Assembly: GCA_029721435.1 (NCBI GenBank)
Contig: CM056587.1
Location: forward strand, 19,352,667 to 19,416,666
Source of the DNA: Gymnothorax reevesii
Taxonomy: Eukaryota > Chordata > Actinopteri > Anguilliformes > Muraenidae
Length of the DNA stretch: 64,000 nucleotides
Reading direction: 5' to 3'
Part shown: positions 1-13,379 of the stretch, piece after piece
Layout of the letters: each line of letters begins with the position of its first letter
Numbering within the stretch: the stretch's first letter is position 1
Notes under the pieces: generated by a model
The model's input: only the letters and a program-made list of their open reading frames with translations
What the model was told of the DNA's origin: nothing
Databases searched by the model: none
Position numbers and translations under genes: made by a program

Positions 1-538
1 CCCCTCTGGTCGACAGTTTGTCTCTTATCCCTGAAGTCGGACCTTGTACAACACAGTTCCTTTCCTTTACTCACTAACATGCTGTATTGATCACTGAGAA
101 TCCTTCACCTGGTTTTGTAGATAGTTGTCCAGGTTCTCCTCAGTGAAATCATCCATTTCACACTTTTAGTCTTCGCCTTCCTTTGAAAGATTGTTTAAGG
201 CTTTTTGATGTTATGGGCAACTTCCTTCTGATTGCAGTCTTGTGTTTTAGCTCTCTTATATTTATTTTATTTATACTTCTCCGCAAGTTTTTGCTCTCAT
301 CCACTATCCTGCTGTAGTTCATGTGACACAGATGAGCAGAGAGAGCTGTTCTGAACACAACCATTGATTTAGCACTATTGATTCTGAATTATTGAAAAAC
401 TCAGTTGCCTTCCAGCCCTATGGATTTAAATAGCGAACACACTTAACTCTGTCCATGTGCATCAACACGTACGTATCTCTGAATACCCAACTGAATAGAT
501 TTGGCCTGTACCTTGGTTTTGTATGAGCCAGGGTTACT
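1..538. other. Non-coding stretch, nothing recognised
   Basis: AT-rich sequence with stops in all frames. I see no exon, RNA gene or clear repeat here. Confidence 0.5.
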
Positions 539-542
539 TTAA

Positions 543-629
543 CCCTTTCTTGCATAGTGTTTACTAAAGTAACCAAACCCACTCACTACCCTAAATGGGG
601 AAAGAGGTGCAATGTCATGCAACAAAGGG
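543..629. mobile_element. Short piggyBac-like MITE
   Basis: An 87-bp segment lies between TTAA at 539-542 and TTAA at 630-633. It begins CCCTTTCTTGCAT and ends ATGCAACAAAGGG, which is an imperfect terminal inverted repeat. A TTAA target duplication with CCC/GGG ends is the hallmark of piggyBac-family elements. It is too short to encode anything, so it would be a non-autonomous copy. The superfamily assignment is inferred from the ends only. Confidence 0.5.
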
Positions 630-633
630 TTAA

Positions 634-2656
634 AATGATAAAACACACATTTTGTTCTTACACTGCAATACATTTCAAGCTGGTTAAACTTCGAAACAAA
701 AGTTCATGATCTGCCTTAAAAATGAGAGTCAGTTCAACTAATGCGAGTTAACTCAACTTGAGGATAAGCTTTGTTTCAACTCACAATTAGTCAAGATCAC
801 GGGAAACTTAAACTTTTGAAAAGTTTTTTAACTTGAATTCAAAATTTAATACTTGTCATGACAAGTAAAACATTTGAAATAAGTTCACATAACTTACTGG
901 AACGATCATGATTTACTATTTAGTGAGTGCATACAATGGGATCAACATCACGCATGAAAACAAACTGGTGTTAAAATGTGGCAGCCATTTGGATGAAGAG
1001 AGTGGCAGTGCCTTATAGTCTCTGACCTCATTATTGTTTAATGCTGTCCTTTCACTTGAGTGATGCTTGATGCATCGCCGCTGTAAGCACCCTGAGGCAT
1101 TTACACTGAAGCTTGTCCTGGGGTACAACACAAAATAGGATCCAGGATCAACCCAAAAATAAAGCAGCCATGGAGTTCCCCCTCAGACTTGCAGAAAAGT
1201 AGACTTTTCAGTTTTCCTAATTCATGAATGCTTTGGCATGAATTCAGAACCCTGGGTTGCATCGTTATCAGCAAGTTTGTTATGTATTGGTTTGCTCACA
1301 GAATTCAATATTGATAAGAGTATCATTCATCACAATCACCATAACTCATCTTGACAGAAATGGCGTATTTCCTAATGCATCTCAACATTTATTTTCAGTT
1401 CGTCAATATTTCATTTTATTCAATAGAGTCGATGGAAGCTGAGTGATCAAACACATAAACAACATGAAATGGTGGCCCCATTTCTGTTCTAAACCAGACG
1501 TGGGTAAAGAGAGCCGTATCTATTTCTCAATGTTATGCCTAAGACAACTCTTAGTTATTTTAGAGGCTCAGCTGGTACCCATATGGTGGACCATGAAATG
1601 CGGTATTATGATATACAGTATTTGTCAGTGTTCTGTGTTTATTGTATTTTTAATTTTGTTTTGAATTGTTAGTATTATTCTCCTGTTTGTTGCCATTTTC
1701 TCCTTTATTGCCTTGCTCCACCGGTCTTTGTTTTGTTTCCGAGACCCAGTTCGCCCTCTCCACAATCAAAGGCCGCGTTCACGTTCAACTGGTGCTTTTG
1801 TCAAGTAATCATTTTCCGCAAATGTTAATACATAAATGATTCGATTGGTATTGGAAGTGCTGAAAAGTGATGACTTTACTCACTAGCCAGAAACCTGTGT
1901 GAAGTTTGTGAAGAAACATTGTGGATGCACATGAATGGCAAAATGGTATTGGATGGTATCGCAGGTAGTATGGGGATGAAAATATACTCAAGCACCTGTA
2001 TCCTGGTTAGGTGATTGTGCTGCTTCAAAAGATCTTCCAAATTCACTGAAATTCTATGATAGGCGATAATGAGTGCGATTTGCATCAAGAATTACCGCCA
2101 AATGCAGCAAATACTCAAACCATACCCATTTCTTTGCTTCTTGTTCCTTTGTTGTGCCACAGCGACATGTTTTCTCTACTTCCTCCTTCCTGGGAGATTC
2201 CTCTGTTATAGGAGCACCGTAGATCTCAAAAACTCGTTTGACTGGCAGAATTGCGAAAACTTACAATGTCACAAGAGGGTGGAAAACAATTTTTACTTCT
2301 CAGCAACTACCAGTTGAATACGGCCATTGTTAATCATTTCCTTGTTTCTATCCACACCCTTGTCTGCTCTGTTCTCCTGAGTCTCCCCTGTCGTAGTTTC
2401 CCTGATTACTTTTCCCTGTGTAAAAGTAGCCCACAGTTTTTGTTACCGGTGCGAGTCTGTCTCTGTGTTTTCTCAGATCTTCTTTGTTTCATCGTGTTAC
2501 AAGTTTGAAATACCCTCAGTGTCTGATTGGCTTTAGTTATGAATAATTGATTGTTATAGGACTTGTTCTGCATTCTTGCCCCCTGGTTATTGGACTACTA
2601 CTTGTTCATCAATGCAGATTCTGCCTATCGCCTTGGTGCTGCAATCCTCTTGTGTA
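634..2656. other. Non-coding stretch
   Basis: AT-rich. Around 660-900 the words AACTTGA, TCAACTT and GTTCA recur in both orientations, as in many degraded fish DNA-transposon fragments. No exon, RNA gene or intact element is recognised. Confidence 0.45.
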
Positions 2657-2660
2657 TTAA

Positions 2661-3422
2661 CCCTATCTATGCCAGCGCCAATTTTTATGTTGTATAATTT
2701 CTGAACAGCTTAAACTAGGACCACCAAACCGGGTGACTGTCTGGGAACAATTTTATACAATAAGGAAAGTCCACCACCTTCGCCGTTTCCATGGCAACGG
2801 TTTCCTAACAGGTATGTTCGACAAAAAAATCGCTGATTTCGATTTCATCAATGCCATTTCCAGATTTTCCTTTTAACATGTATTTATTCCATTATATTTA
2901 CAAAATCTTACGAAATTTAATGTCAGCTCTGTTCATTAGAATTAATTTATGCTAATTTGATGACGTCATTGAATTGATTTTACAAAATGAAAGCTTCTAC
3001 TACCAACAAATAGACATTTTTTTTCCATTATTAAGGTGGTCTTTAAGCTCTATATTGAAATCAATATACTAAACACAAAAAAGTTGACGATGAGAACAAA
3101 GCATGTTTTGCTTACGCAAACCTGTAATCCTTTATAAGTTTACTTTCATTTCTGACCTGAACTTCTAGGAAAAACATTCTGAGTAAATGAAAACTATTTT
3201 CACAAAACAAATAGAATTTCCTGTATTTTATGGCCTCTCAGAGCTGGAGCACTATGGGATAAAACGAGTAAAGCATTCTGGGTAATACAAATCAAAACAT
3301 TCTGTCATGATGACATCATAAGTCATAATAATACCAAAATGATTGTAGTGATTTAGTTTCGCGTGTATATCATCCCCTGCAAACTTACCGGGGAAAGCCG
3401 AAAAAGCCCGGTCTAGATAGGG
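2661..3422. mobile_element. piggyBac-like MITE, 762 bp
   Basis: TTAA at 2657-2660 and at 3423-3426 flanks a 762-bp segment that starts CCCTATCTA and ends TAGATAGGG, a perfect 9-bp terminal inverted repeat directly inside the target duplication. There is no long open frame, so it is non-autonomous. The interior holds an RFX-type X-box (2785-2798, GTTTCCATGGCAAC) and a CRE-like TGACGTCA near 2961. Family assignment rests on the TTAA duplication and CCC ends. Confidence 0.65.
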
Positions 3423-3426
3423 TTAA

Positions 3427-6234
3427 TGAGCCTGACCGCTTGACCCCGAGCGTATATTAATAAACTGTGTGAAACTGAATGTCCATCTGCACCAGACTCC
3501 TGATTCCCAAGTCTGTCAATATTGTGTGTTTAAACTAACAAAAGTTAACTGAGCAACTTTTCCAGGGTAAAAGGCACTTTTTACCTGCAGGACTTGAATG
3601 ACAGGGCTTGAATTGTCAGCTCCAGTTCTTGACATTATCCCCTCCCCTGTCTCATTTTCATATTTGTTCAACACAATCCACTGATTTACATATTAGTAAA
3701 ATGGTAGAATTTATGGTCGCATAAGAGGTTATCTGACAGTTAAGGGCTTATTGTCAGACGCTGTCCTCATACGAACACTTAGTGTACCCTAGTGGAACTC
3801 TAACACACGTACAACACCTTCACAATGGTATTCTCTCCCGCCAACCCAGACTGAGGGCTCATTCTACCTTTTCATTTCTCAGGACTTTCTTTCCTTCCGT
3901 CTTGAGTTAGGAAATGAGAGGTTTCCCCAAGATATCTTGTGCAATGAAAGACAAGGCCATTATTTGCCGAGGGACATATCTTCTGGAAAGCATGATGGAT
4001 AAAAGATTGATATTTTGCCTGGTTTGCCTCTCTGGATCTACCATGACTGAAGCTGATGTTTCTTAAAACTAATAGTTGAACGGATCCATTGAGCAAATTC
4101 ACTTTTATTCATATTCCCCAGCTTTGGAAAGATCAAAGCGATTTGAAAAATATGTGGTTGGAATGAGCCTGAATTCTTGGCTAAAGGGCTGCAAAAGTAC
4201 CCTTTCAGCTAAACTCCTATCTTCCGCAGAGAAAACTCCTCCAATTCATTTTCACGTACACCCATGATGAATTTAGCCAGAGAGGGAGGCCTGTATAATG
4301 TCTCAGCCAGCTGCTTGTAAACTCAGTGTGCAGGTGTCTGACATGGTTAATAGAGGAACCGTGCTGTGTGTGACAGATACAGCCGAGAAGGTGCAGGGGT
4401 CACAGATCTGCGGAGTGGGAAAGGAAGCAGCCTGCAAGGACCTTTTATTCATGTTCAAAAATAGCTGCCTCTTCTCATGACTTTGAACACGCTGTGTGCG
4501 TTTGTGTGTGTGCGAGAGAGAAAGAGGGAGTGGGGGAGGGAGACCGAGAGAGAAATGTAATACTAAAAGAGAATTCAGCTCTCATGTCACGGGTGTTGGC
4601 TGCACAGCAATGCTATAAACTGTAAACTCAATGATACAACTACAACAGCTCAGTTGACCTCCATTTAGAGTCAGTCCCAAGAGTGTAAGATAATGGAGAG
4701 AATTCTCTGCCTGACCCCCTGTGTCGTGGGCAAACAAACATCCTCCAGTCACCACCACTACGCTACAGAGCAGGCAGATGATGTTTTCCCACAGGCCCCG
4801 CTGTTTTTCCATAATCCTCTGTTGTTATTGCGAGCGGGACTGTTCTCCCCACCTGGCCCTGAGGCACTTCGAGCTCCGGGTCCTGACAGACAAGCAATCC
4901 AGAGGTGGACGCAGTCGAATACTTCCCCATCTCATCATCGCTGTTTATTCAGTTAGACCAATGACCTCTTCCGCCTTCTCCTCCTCCCACACTCATTCAC
5001 TGCGGCTCTTTTCTCCCTCCAATCATACTGGCAAAGAGAACTGCACTAACAACATCCAATCTCACTACTAACGGACTCATATAAAAAAGTACATTACTGT
5101 CATTCAGCCCAATTCAAACCGAAACATTTCACACCAAGCTATTGAATTGTACAAATTGTTTTATGTATTATCCGCAATTCACGCCATGCACAGTCCCTGA
5201 TACAAAATACTTCAATCGGTTGGACAGACCAGGTGACGGAAGGGTGCCAACCAATATGAATAGTCAGTTTGTTTATGGAGAGGAGAGCCCACAGCGGTGT
5301 AGAAACCCAGCGGACTGTAGGTCCTGACCCAAATCAGATTGGTGTGTCCTGCTGGGACCAACGTACGTGTTCATAAGCTGGTTCTCTCTTCATGGGTGTC
5401 CTACTAGAACATATCTGAGTACATGCTTCCTGTAAATCTTCTCTCAACATCAGTGATTTATATGCATTAGTGTTCCTACAGATTTTACCCAGAATTCTCA
5501 ATTGCTGTGATTCCTATATGCAAGGGGAATTAACATTCTGAAGATATTAAAGGAGCTGTGTCAGCATGCTCACAGCTTTGAACAAAGTAAATCAACTTCA
5601 AGTCAAAATCCAGGAGGGATTTTTCTTCATCTATAATTATTGGAGATGGCAAACAGCTTACATTCTTCGTATCCCGCTGCTAAAACTTAAATTGGCGCTT
5701 TGAATCCTCAAATTTCTGTAGAAAGCTCCTTAATATAAAAGGCATAATGGCTGAGTAAGTGAAATGTATAAATGCTATGCAAAACGAAGACAGATTGGCA
5801 AGGATGAAATCAGATTATGACTTGCAGTCAAGCAGATTCACTTTCTTAGGATGTAAATTCAGAGCATACACAGTATTCATGACGCAGCTCCTTTCAGAAC
5901 CACAAGTAATGTTTTTCATTACCCATCAATGTTTGCTGCATGATGATAATTTGTGTCCCACATTCAGTCATACAGAAACCCTCCCGGACTGAAAAAAAAA
6001 CTACTGCAAACGACGAAAATGGTTTGATGAAGACATAAATACCGCATCAAAAATTACTATTCGCAAAATAGTCGTGGGAAAATTAAATAATGAATACCGT
6101 ATTTCACTTCCTGCCACTGTGACTGATGAGACTTTGTCGCCACCTTGAGGAATGATTCGACGGTTACATAAAAAGGCAACACTTTCAGGAAAATTCCGAC
6201 AGTGCATTTCACTGACACTTCGTCAAAAAAGTGT
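3427..6234. other. Non-coding stretch
   Basis: No exon with convincing splice sites and no RNA gene seen. There is a purine-rich GA/TG stretch near 4500-4560. Short open frames here show no recognisable domain. Confidence 0.45.
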
Positions 6235-6345
6235 CAAAAAATTCAGTTCTTGTGTCCCCCTGTGGGAACTGGGTGTTATATCAACAGCAATTGCAATCGT
6301 AGGATTTTAGCAAGTTGCTAATTTGCCTTGATCTCGCACATTTCG
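6235..6345. repeat. Dispersed repeat fragment, copy 1
   Basis: It shares the layout CCCCCTGTG, CTGGGTGTT, CAATTGCAATC, TTTTAGCAAG with 8311-8440 and is probably a diverged copy of the same fish repeat. Superfamily not determined. Confidence 0.4.
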
Positions 6346-6474
6346 TTTTTCGTTTTGGAGCGCTTATTCATCTTATCGCGCCACACTTTGACAGATATCT
6401 ATTCATATCATGAAAAATAAACATTTCATATTCACATTGTGATACACTAGTAGCATGCAGAGCATGTGTGGGGC

Positions 6475-7225
6475 GAGCGAAGCGAGTCCCTTATTAGTCA
6501 GGCAATTGGTCAGCACAATACACCCTCTGTTGGCAATTTCGAGAAGAGCAGCCGGTCGGTTGATGACATACACATACATATATACATACAAAAACAGAGA
6601 AAAAACTAGAGTGGACAATCCCGTCGTTTCCGCTGCAGCACGCCGCCGCCATCTTGTATATGTAAAGCGGGGCAGACGTTCAATGGAAAATAACCTGGCC
6701 TAAACCGGGCTCGTATAAAAAGAAAACTCGCTCATACGGGACAACACTCAGATATCAAGCTCCTACGCTCCGGATCTGCCCCGGCTCTGAGCCGGATCAG
6801 CTGGAGTCGGCACAGAGCCGGGGCAGATCCGGAGCGGAGGAGCTTGCTATCTGCAGCTGAAGTTTCAATTCTTCTGTAATGTCTTCCGATTAAATAAACA
6901 TTGAATATACCAGATTTAAATAAATATTCTTAATTGATATTGTTGTTTGATTACATTTCCTCATTCGTTTTCATTTTAAGTAAGAAAGGATGAAATAGAA
7001 CACAGAAAAAAGGTCTCTAATTTGTCGACACCCATGTTTAGCCTACTGTTTACATGTGCCTCATTGGACATATATATTACGTACACAAGATGTTGAAGCT
7101 ATTCTGCCGTTTCCGCTTTGGTTCAGCCAACATGTCGTCCACTCTAGTTTTCTTATATCTCTGTGCATACAAACATACAAACAGGGGGCACATTGAGCTG
7201 ACTAATAAGGGACTCGGGCGCGCAA
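6475..7225. mobile_element. Long foldback (inverted-repeat) element
   Basis: Sequence from 6475 (GAGTCCCTTATTAGTCAG at 6483-6500, AAACTAGAGTGGAC near 6603) recurs as its reverse complement between about 7130 and 7220 (GTCCACTCTAGTTTT at 7137-7151; CTGACTAATAAGGGACTC near 7198-7215). The arms are diverged but collinear, making a palindrome of about 750 bp with a second, much tighter GC-rich hairpin at its centre. No transposase frame remains. This is a non-autonomous DNA element or a foldback element; the family is unknown. Confidence 0.5.
6756..6846. repeat. GC-rich hairpin at the centre of the foldback element
   Basis: The left arm (6756-6790, containing CTCCGGATCTGCCCCGGCTC) and the right arm (6811-6846, containing GAGCCGGGGCAGATCCGGAG) are almost perfect reverse complements of about 34 nt around a loop of about 20 nt. 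It is much more GC-rich than its surroundings. Confidence 0.75.
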
Positions 7226-8189
7226 GGATCAACCATGGAATACCATCCAATAGAACTGAGAGAGAGCAAGGAAGTACCACCCCTATAACATTCAATGGGA
7301 GATGCTAGACTAGCTACTACAGCCGAGGAAGTACAGAATTGATTGAAGCCATCTATAAAAATGGCGTTCCATGGGTGCTTATTCCCGGCACCATTTCACA
7401 AGATTGCCAATCTGATTACACAGCACAAATGGCCAAGAAAATGTGTCGTCTGTGGGGATTGGCTAGTGTGTTCGAGAGGAAATGATGAGCAACGCTGTTA
7501 ATCCAGAACGCGCACGCACTATACACTGATTGGATGAACTGCTGCAGTCAGAACAACAGCTGGACAACCAAACTCGTGCACGAGCTGTCATCAAGCTCTA
7601 AGTGGCAGTTCTTATTTTACAGGCCCTCTTGAAAACATCGAACAGTTGCGTCTGACAAAGGGCAAAATAATGAAGGATTACCGAATACATTTTCTTTTTT
7701 TTCCTGCTTTATTTGGCAAGAAAAAAATGTGCACTTTTCCGTTGGTATCTTTGGAGTTTCAGCGTTTTTGGCCACAAAATTGCATCCTTGGGAAATGTGG
7801 AAGCAGGAAGCTAACATGCTAACTGTCTGAAGCAAAGATACTTCCTCGTTCTCTCTGGTTCTATTATATATCTCTGTGGGATCGACTGCATACAAAGAGG
7901 GCGGGGTCCAGATGAGAAATTGTTTTCATGTGGGTCCTATGTTAGCCTGTTTGTTTGTTTGACTTTAATTTTTTGCAAAAAGCACCAGGCCAATCTCGAC
8001 CAAATTTTCTGGGGTGATAGGCTATGACCCCTAGATCGCCCAATTGAATTTTGGTCCAGATGGACCAAAACGGTTAAAAAACGGTTAAAAAAATAAATGA
8101 ACTTCAGACGAGAAACAAACAGAAGATTATTCAGAAACACTTTTTCAAATGACGTACGCAAAATTTGAGATTTGAGGAACTATCTGCCA
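7226..8189. other. Non-coding stretch
   Basis: No exon or RNA gene recognised; short open frames only. Confidence 0.4.
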
Positions 8190-8300
8190 GTAAACCATTT
8201 GGTGACAGGTATGGGTGACACACAGTTCTTGGGCGGTTGTCACGTTTAATTTCATCTGCCAAATTGGCATGGCGTCATCTTATCTCCTGTAAACAGCCTT
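8190..8300. repeat. Fragment of the family seen at 20.1 and 31.2 kb
   Basis: TTTCATCTGCCAAATTGGCATGGCGTCATC followed by CTGTAAACAGCCTTGGTTTA parallels the arrangement around 31275-31335 (attccatccgccaaactgacatgac, then gctgttaacagctttggtt). A diverged third copy is likely. Confidence 0.4.
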
Positions 8301-8310
8301 GGTTTACACC

Positions 8311-8440
8311 AGTGGTCCTCAAGTTCGGTCCTGGCGCCCCCCTGTGTATGCTGGTATTTGTTCCAACTACAATTGCAATCTTTAGATTTTAACAAGCTGA
8401 TGATTTGTTTTAATTAGGTGCATTTATGCAAATATCCACA
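8311..8440. repeat. Dispersed repeat fragment, copy 2
   Basis: The start, CAGTGGTCCTCAAGTTCGGTCCTGG, is a widespread fish interspersed-repeat end. The following ACTACAATTGCAATC and TTTTAACAAGCTGATGATTTG match 6235-6345 with substitutions. Confidence 0.45.
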
Positions 8441-10637
8441 TTGAGATATATTGTAAATATTGGCAGAGGGAAACAATTTAACCAAACATTTAATCAACAT
8501 AAATAATCAAAAGGTTCCTCATTGGTGAAACTCTTGACACACGGTGGCAAAAACATTCACCCTTTTAAGCCACAGTATGTCAGAAGCAGCTATGCATGCC
8601 CCAATTTTACAATATTTCAAATTACATTTTATTACACAAAGAAGGTGAAAATTGTGACTCTTTGCAACACATCCAGCTACAGCCCTGGGTACCTGCTGCA
8701 GAATCTGCCTGTGATTGACACCAGCATGTAAACAGCATGACTGAGGAGTTGAAACATACAGTAATTGCTGCTACTGTGGCATCATTACAGTGAAAATCAA
8801 TTTGCGTGACATTCAACTATCCGTTGAACACATGCATGAACACAGCACAATGTGGGCCAACTTCTGATCGATCTACTCTTCCCGTCGTCCCAGCTGGGTC
8901 ATACTCCACTCAAATATTGCAATTGACAATGCTACTGCACAGATCTAGCCTGAAAAATGAAATAGGTCCTGATAATTACAAATAAGGTGTTTTTGCTACG
9001 TGTGGGTCATAAAAGTAAAAGAGCTACATCAGAATTGAGAGACACTACTGTTCCAAAACTAACACCAAAACCCACTTTCTGGACCTGAAACTAAAATGGC
9101 CGCCCCATTTTCCTGCACCACATATGGGCCTGGAATGTCCTCTCGCAGTTTCTGCCCAAATCATTGGACTGGCTGCTCATCTTCTTTTCCCATCCTTCAC
9201 ACAGCTGAAATGTTTAGCCGACCGCAAAGCAACCTGCTTCCATCAATTCAGGAGGAAGATGCCGCGGCATGTGATTCCTCTGACTCGCATGACGATTAGC
9301 CCTCACTTCTTCACACAATGCATTCGCACGTCCACTTACCCACTGCCTATGCTTTCGTATGATCATGTAAATAGCACAAAATTTTGTTCATACAGCTACC
9401 TGCACCTGGCTAACCAGAAGTGATCGAACAACTGATGTATTTTAACCAGCTTAAACCCCATTTTCTCTGATGAGGCTGTGTTAATTGCCTGTCCCATGCA
9501 AACACCCGGCCAAATTGGGTAATGGCATGGCTGGGGTTTAAACAATCAAACACAGTGCTCACAGACGAAGGTGACAGAAACCCTCTTTTGCTTTTAAATT
9601 CAAAGTCCTATGCATATTGCTGTATTTCAGAAACTTTAGCTATAAACCATTTTCATCTCAGCCTAGAAAAAATTCTATCAATTAATTTTGTTTGCGCCCT
9701 CCACCACAAAAAATTACCCTCTCCATTATATTTTGCTGATGATCATGTTTCCATTATTTCTTTAAATCATGCATCACTAATTCTTAATATCAGAGAGCAA
9801 GGCTATTTTCAGCCGCCTCTCAGACACACAGGCACACAGACAGTGACTCTCCTCGGGTCCACTTGAGCTCAGCCCGCCTCTGATTTTGGCTCAAACCACA
9901 GCAAAGTAGGGCCAACCCCATAAGCATAAAAGTTTTTGGGTGACTGAGTGATGAAGGTACAGCGAGAGTCAGTTGATTGCCTGAGTTTCCCTATTGACAT
10001 TTGTTCTTTCAAAATGAATAGCCACAAACAAACATCCATCACTTTATCAGGAGTCATTTATGAGGAAGTGCAGACAGTTTACAGATTGCAAATGAACATT
10101 AAATATCCAGGAATTACAATGATAAACTCTAAGAGATATCACTGACTATCTGTGTTATAATGGCCACAGTCATAGGTGTGGTGCTGTCGGTGTGCACCAG
10201 AACAACGCCCTGGAACTTTTCCTAGGCAATGTTATTGAATTACTCTGCAATACTATCCAAATTTCAACAGGCAAAAATGTCCTCTTAGATTGTCATGCAA
10301 CAAAACTGTGCTTAACTAAAGGCATAAAAAACAGTGATATAAGAATCTTCTATACATGTAACACAAATATACAAACTTACATGCGAAATGTACAAACTTG
10401 TTATGTTGCAACTTTGAGATGTATTCATTAATTCAGAATGTCAATCCATGCATCCAACTACAAAGAAAAACATTCTACCTCTTAAGACTGATCTAACCTT
10501 TGAGCGGTAGCTGCTAGCTGCCAGCAAGCTAACTGCGCTGACAATCGTCCTATTTGTGAGCTGTTTTGCATCAACCATGCCGCTGAAGAGTTTTTCCAAT
10601 AAATTCCTTCCGATTTAATTTATTACCTTTCAGCTTA
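8441..10637. other. Non-coding stretch
   Basis: AT-rich. Open frames up to about 114 codons occur but have no recognisable motif, splice context or composition bias. Nothing further seen. Confidence 0.4.
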
Positions 10638-11601
10638 CACTGCCTGGTCAAAAAAAAATATATAAAAAATCACACGCTCAAGACCTTACATGCTCAAGAC
10701 CACCTTTAGCTTTGATCATGCCATGAATTTGTCATAGTATTGTTTTAGCAATCTTATGCAAATTTACAACATTTATTTCCAACTGAAGTGGCATTAATTT
10801 TTGCCTGAGATCCTGTATTGACACTGGGAGAATCATAAGGACTTTGGTGGTGGCCAATTCATGCGTAAATACTATTCCTCATGCTCGCTCTGCATGACAG
10901 GTATATCATATCACAGGCTTTCTTTCTTAGCCTGACGCGCCCATTCCACTGTAATGGGTTAAATCTCCACTCATCAATCCACATGACTTTTATCCATTGC
11001 TCCACAGTCTAATCTTTGTGCTTCACAGCAAACTTAAGTCCCTTTTCCCAATTAATGTCACCTACAACTGGCTTTCTTGTGGCAAAGCACCTGTTTAGTC
11101 CCAATCCTGCGAGTTCTTGTTGCACTTAGCATGTAGAAATGCACCAGCTTTCACAGTTAAACATAGCCATGGAATCTACCTTTGATTTTTCACAATGAGA
11201 CTTCACCAAGCATTTTAATGATCTTCGATCACAACCGTCCATGATTTTTTTCCCCTGCCCATTTTTTCTGTGAAGTTGATAGTTCATCACTGTCCCTCCA
11301 GGTTTAATCATGCGTTGGACAGTTATTAACCCAGATCCAGTGATTTCAGCTATTTCCATTATTGTTTTCTTTGTTTGATGCAGGTTAATAATTGGCTCCG
11401 CTTGAAACACAGTAACATCTTTTCTACAACCGCAGGGTACCTCTCCCGCCATGGTTGTTTATGAAATGAGAAGCCAAACACTGCATCAGTCAGGGTCATA
11501 ACAATTGTTACCAGTTGAGTCATATTTATCATTGCAATAATGATTCAATCACAGACTTGCTTATTTAAATCCAAATGATGACTATTTTTGGCCAGACAGT
11601 G
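10638..11601 (-). pseudogene. Decayed Tc1/mariner element with transposase remnant
   Basis: The ends CACTGCCTGGTCAAAAA (10638) and, reversed, CACTGTCTGGCCAAAAA (to 11601) form terminal inverted repeats, with TA at 10636-10637. On the minus strand, 11126-11452 translates to a Tc1-type N-terminal segment (helix-turn-helix-like 'TKKTIMEIAEITGSG', then 'RKNGQGKKIMDG'). The catalytic part toward 10650 is broken by stops and frameshifts, so the element is inactive. Confidence 0.65.
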
Positions 11602-13375
11602 TTTCACTTTAAGCACCGACCGAACATTGTATTTCATTCCTGTTTGTAATGCTGCACACATCCAATGAAAAATGTCATTGAAATAAACTTTTTTTTTTCT
11701 TTTTTACCATATAACAGATAAATACTTTCTGGAGGCTACAGCATGATCATGATTGTAATTGGGCTGCTAGGGTCAAGTTTGTAAATGTTATTCTGAATCA
11801 TATGAATATTTCTCCTTGACTTGGACAGTCAGGTTTTCACTTGTGAAAGACTCTTCTGGTTACCCAAATAATAGCCTATTAATTTTATAGGATTTGTTTG
11901 ACTTGGCAATCTAGGAGGGAGCAGAAACCTACAGTGATCTTTAAATACTATCTTTAAAAATGTGTGTATAGGCCTAAACAAAAGGAAGGAGAGATCGCAA
12001 TTATCGCAATAATGAAAAGACGTCATTGACGCAACACCCCAAAACCGCGTGTATGTGCACGTAAGGCGTGGTCTGGTAGTGAAGCAAACGCACTGCAGGC
12101 CTCAATTTCGCGCAGTGACCATACAAGGTCCAGCCTTTTGCTAGGTCTTGAGCTCTTGTCGCAGATACTCACAAGAGACCTCTGGTGGTGAAAATAGTTT
12201 TGACAGCCCTTCAGAGGATTAAACATCGCGGGGGTAGACATCTAAGCGTGTTACCTTTGAAATAGATGATGGCATGTGTGCAGTGGTACCGAGGGAGAGA
12301 AAAATAGTGCCAAGTGATTGTGAAGTGCGAGTTATTCACTACCCATGGTTTTGTGACAGAAGCATATCACTCTTTTAAACTCACGTTTGTTTCAGGAAGC
12401 AACACTTTATTTTTGTGACCCCAGCAATCTAGCCGGAGCGACCGACTTCAAACCTTCAGGATGCCAGAACTCAGTTCTCAGGACACATTGACGAAGAAAA
12501 AAAAAAAAATATATATATATATATATATAAATAAATAATCACCTCATGCGCTTCACTGCTAAAAAGTGTTTTGTACAGCCTCATGTCAAAAAATCCAAAC
12601 TATCCCTTTAACAGCTTAAAAAATTCCTGAAAATGATGTCATGACTGTAAAAGCATCTGATGGGTTATTTGTCTTCATTTTAGTGAAAACTGAGGTGTAC
12701 CTGAGGATGTATTTTAAGGCCTATCATCAAACTCAGTGCCTCTTTGCCTGATGTAATGGAAAAATTAAAATGAATAGGCCACGACCTCAGAAAAAAAAAA
12801 GAAAAGAATTGGGGACCTCCACAAGTCTGGGTCATCCTTGTGAGCAACGCCCAAGTCCCTGAGTGTAGCCTTTTCATCTGAACAAACAATTAATATGCAA
12901 GTATAAACACCTTGACACTACGCAACCATCAGACTGCTCAGGGAGGAGACATGCTCTGTATTGTAAAGAAGAACACATTCTGCGGGAAAAGTGCAAATCA
13001 ATCCCAGAACAACAGCAGAGTTCTTCATAAAGATGGTGGAGGAAATGGGTAAAAAGCACCCACATCCACAGTAAACCCAGTGCTGCCATAACCAGAAAGG
13101 CCACTCAGCAAGGAAGAGGCCACAGCTCCAAAACCCATTACATTATTGTCATTTTGCTGGTGCTCTTATCCAGAGCGGTGTCGAGCATAAAGTGAATTTG
13201 AAGGGATAAAAGTGCAGAGAGCGTAAGATGGAAGAAACATTTCAAATATCAGCAGTGACAATACATAGAAAAGATTTTGCTCAGTGAAATACCTGCGGAT
13301 GAAAAACAAACAAAATTCATCAACAAAACCATTTATTACGTATAAATACCCTTTAATCAATGACTAAACTTAGTA
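11602..13375. other. Non-coding stretch
   Basis: Contains an A-run followed by an (AT)n tract at 12509-12529. Near 13140-13200 there is a segment with GCTCTTATCCAGAGC, resembling the tail of a widespread fish LINE/SINE family. No exon recognised. Confidence 0.4.
12509..12529. repeat. (AT)n microsatellite
   Basis: About ten uninterrupted TA units after an A-run. Confidence 0.9.
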
Positions 13376-13379
13376 CCCC

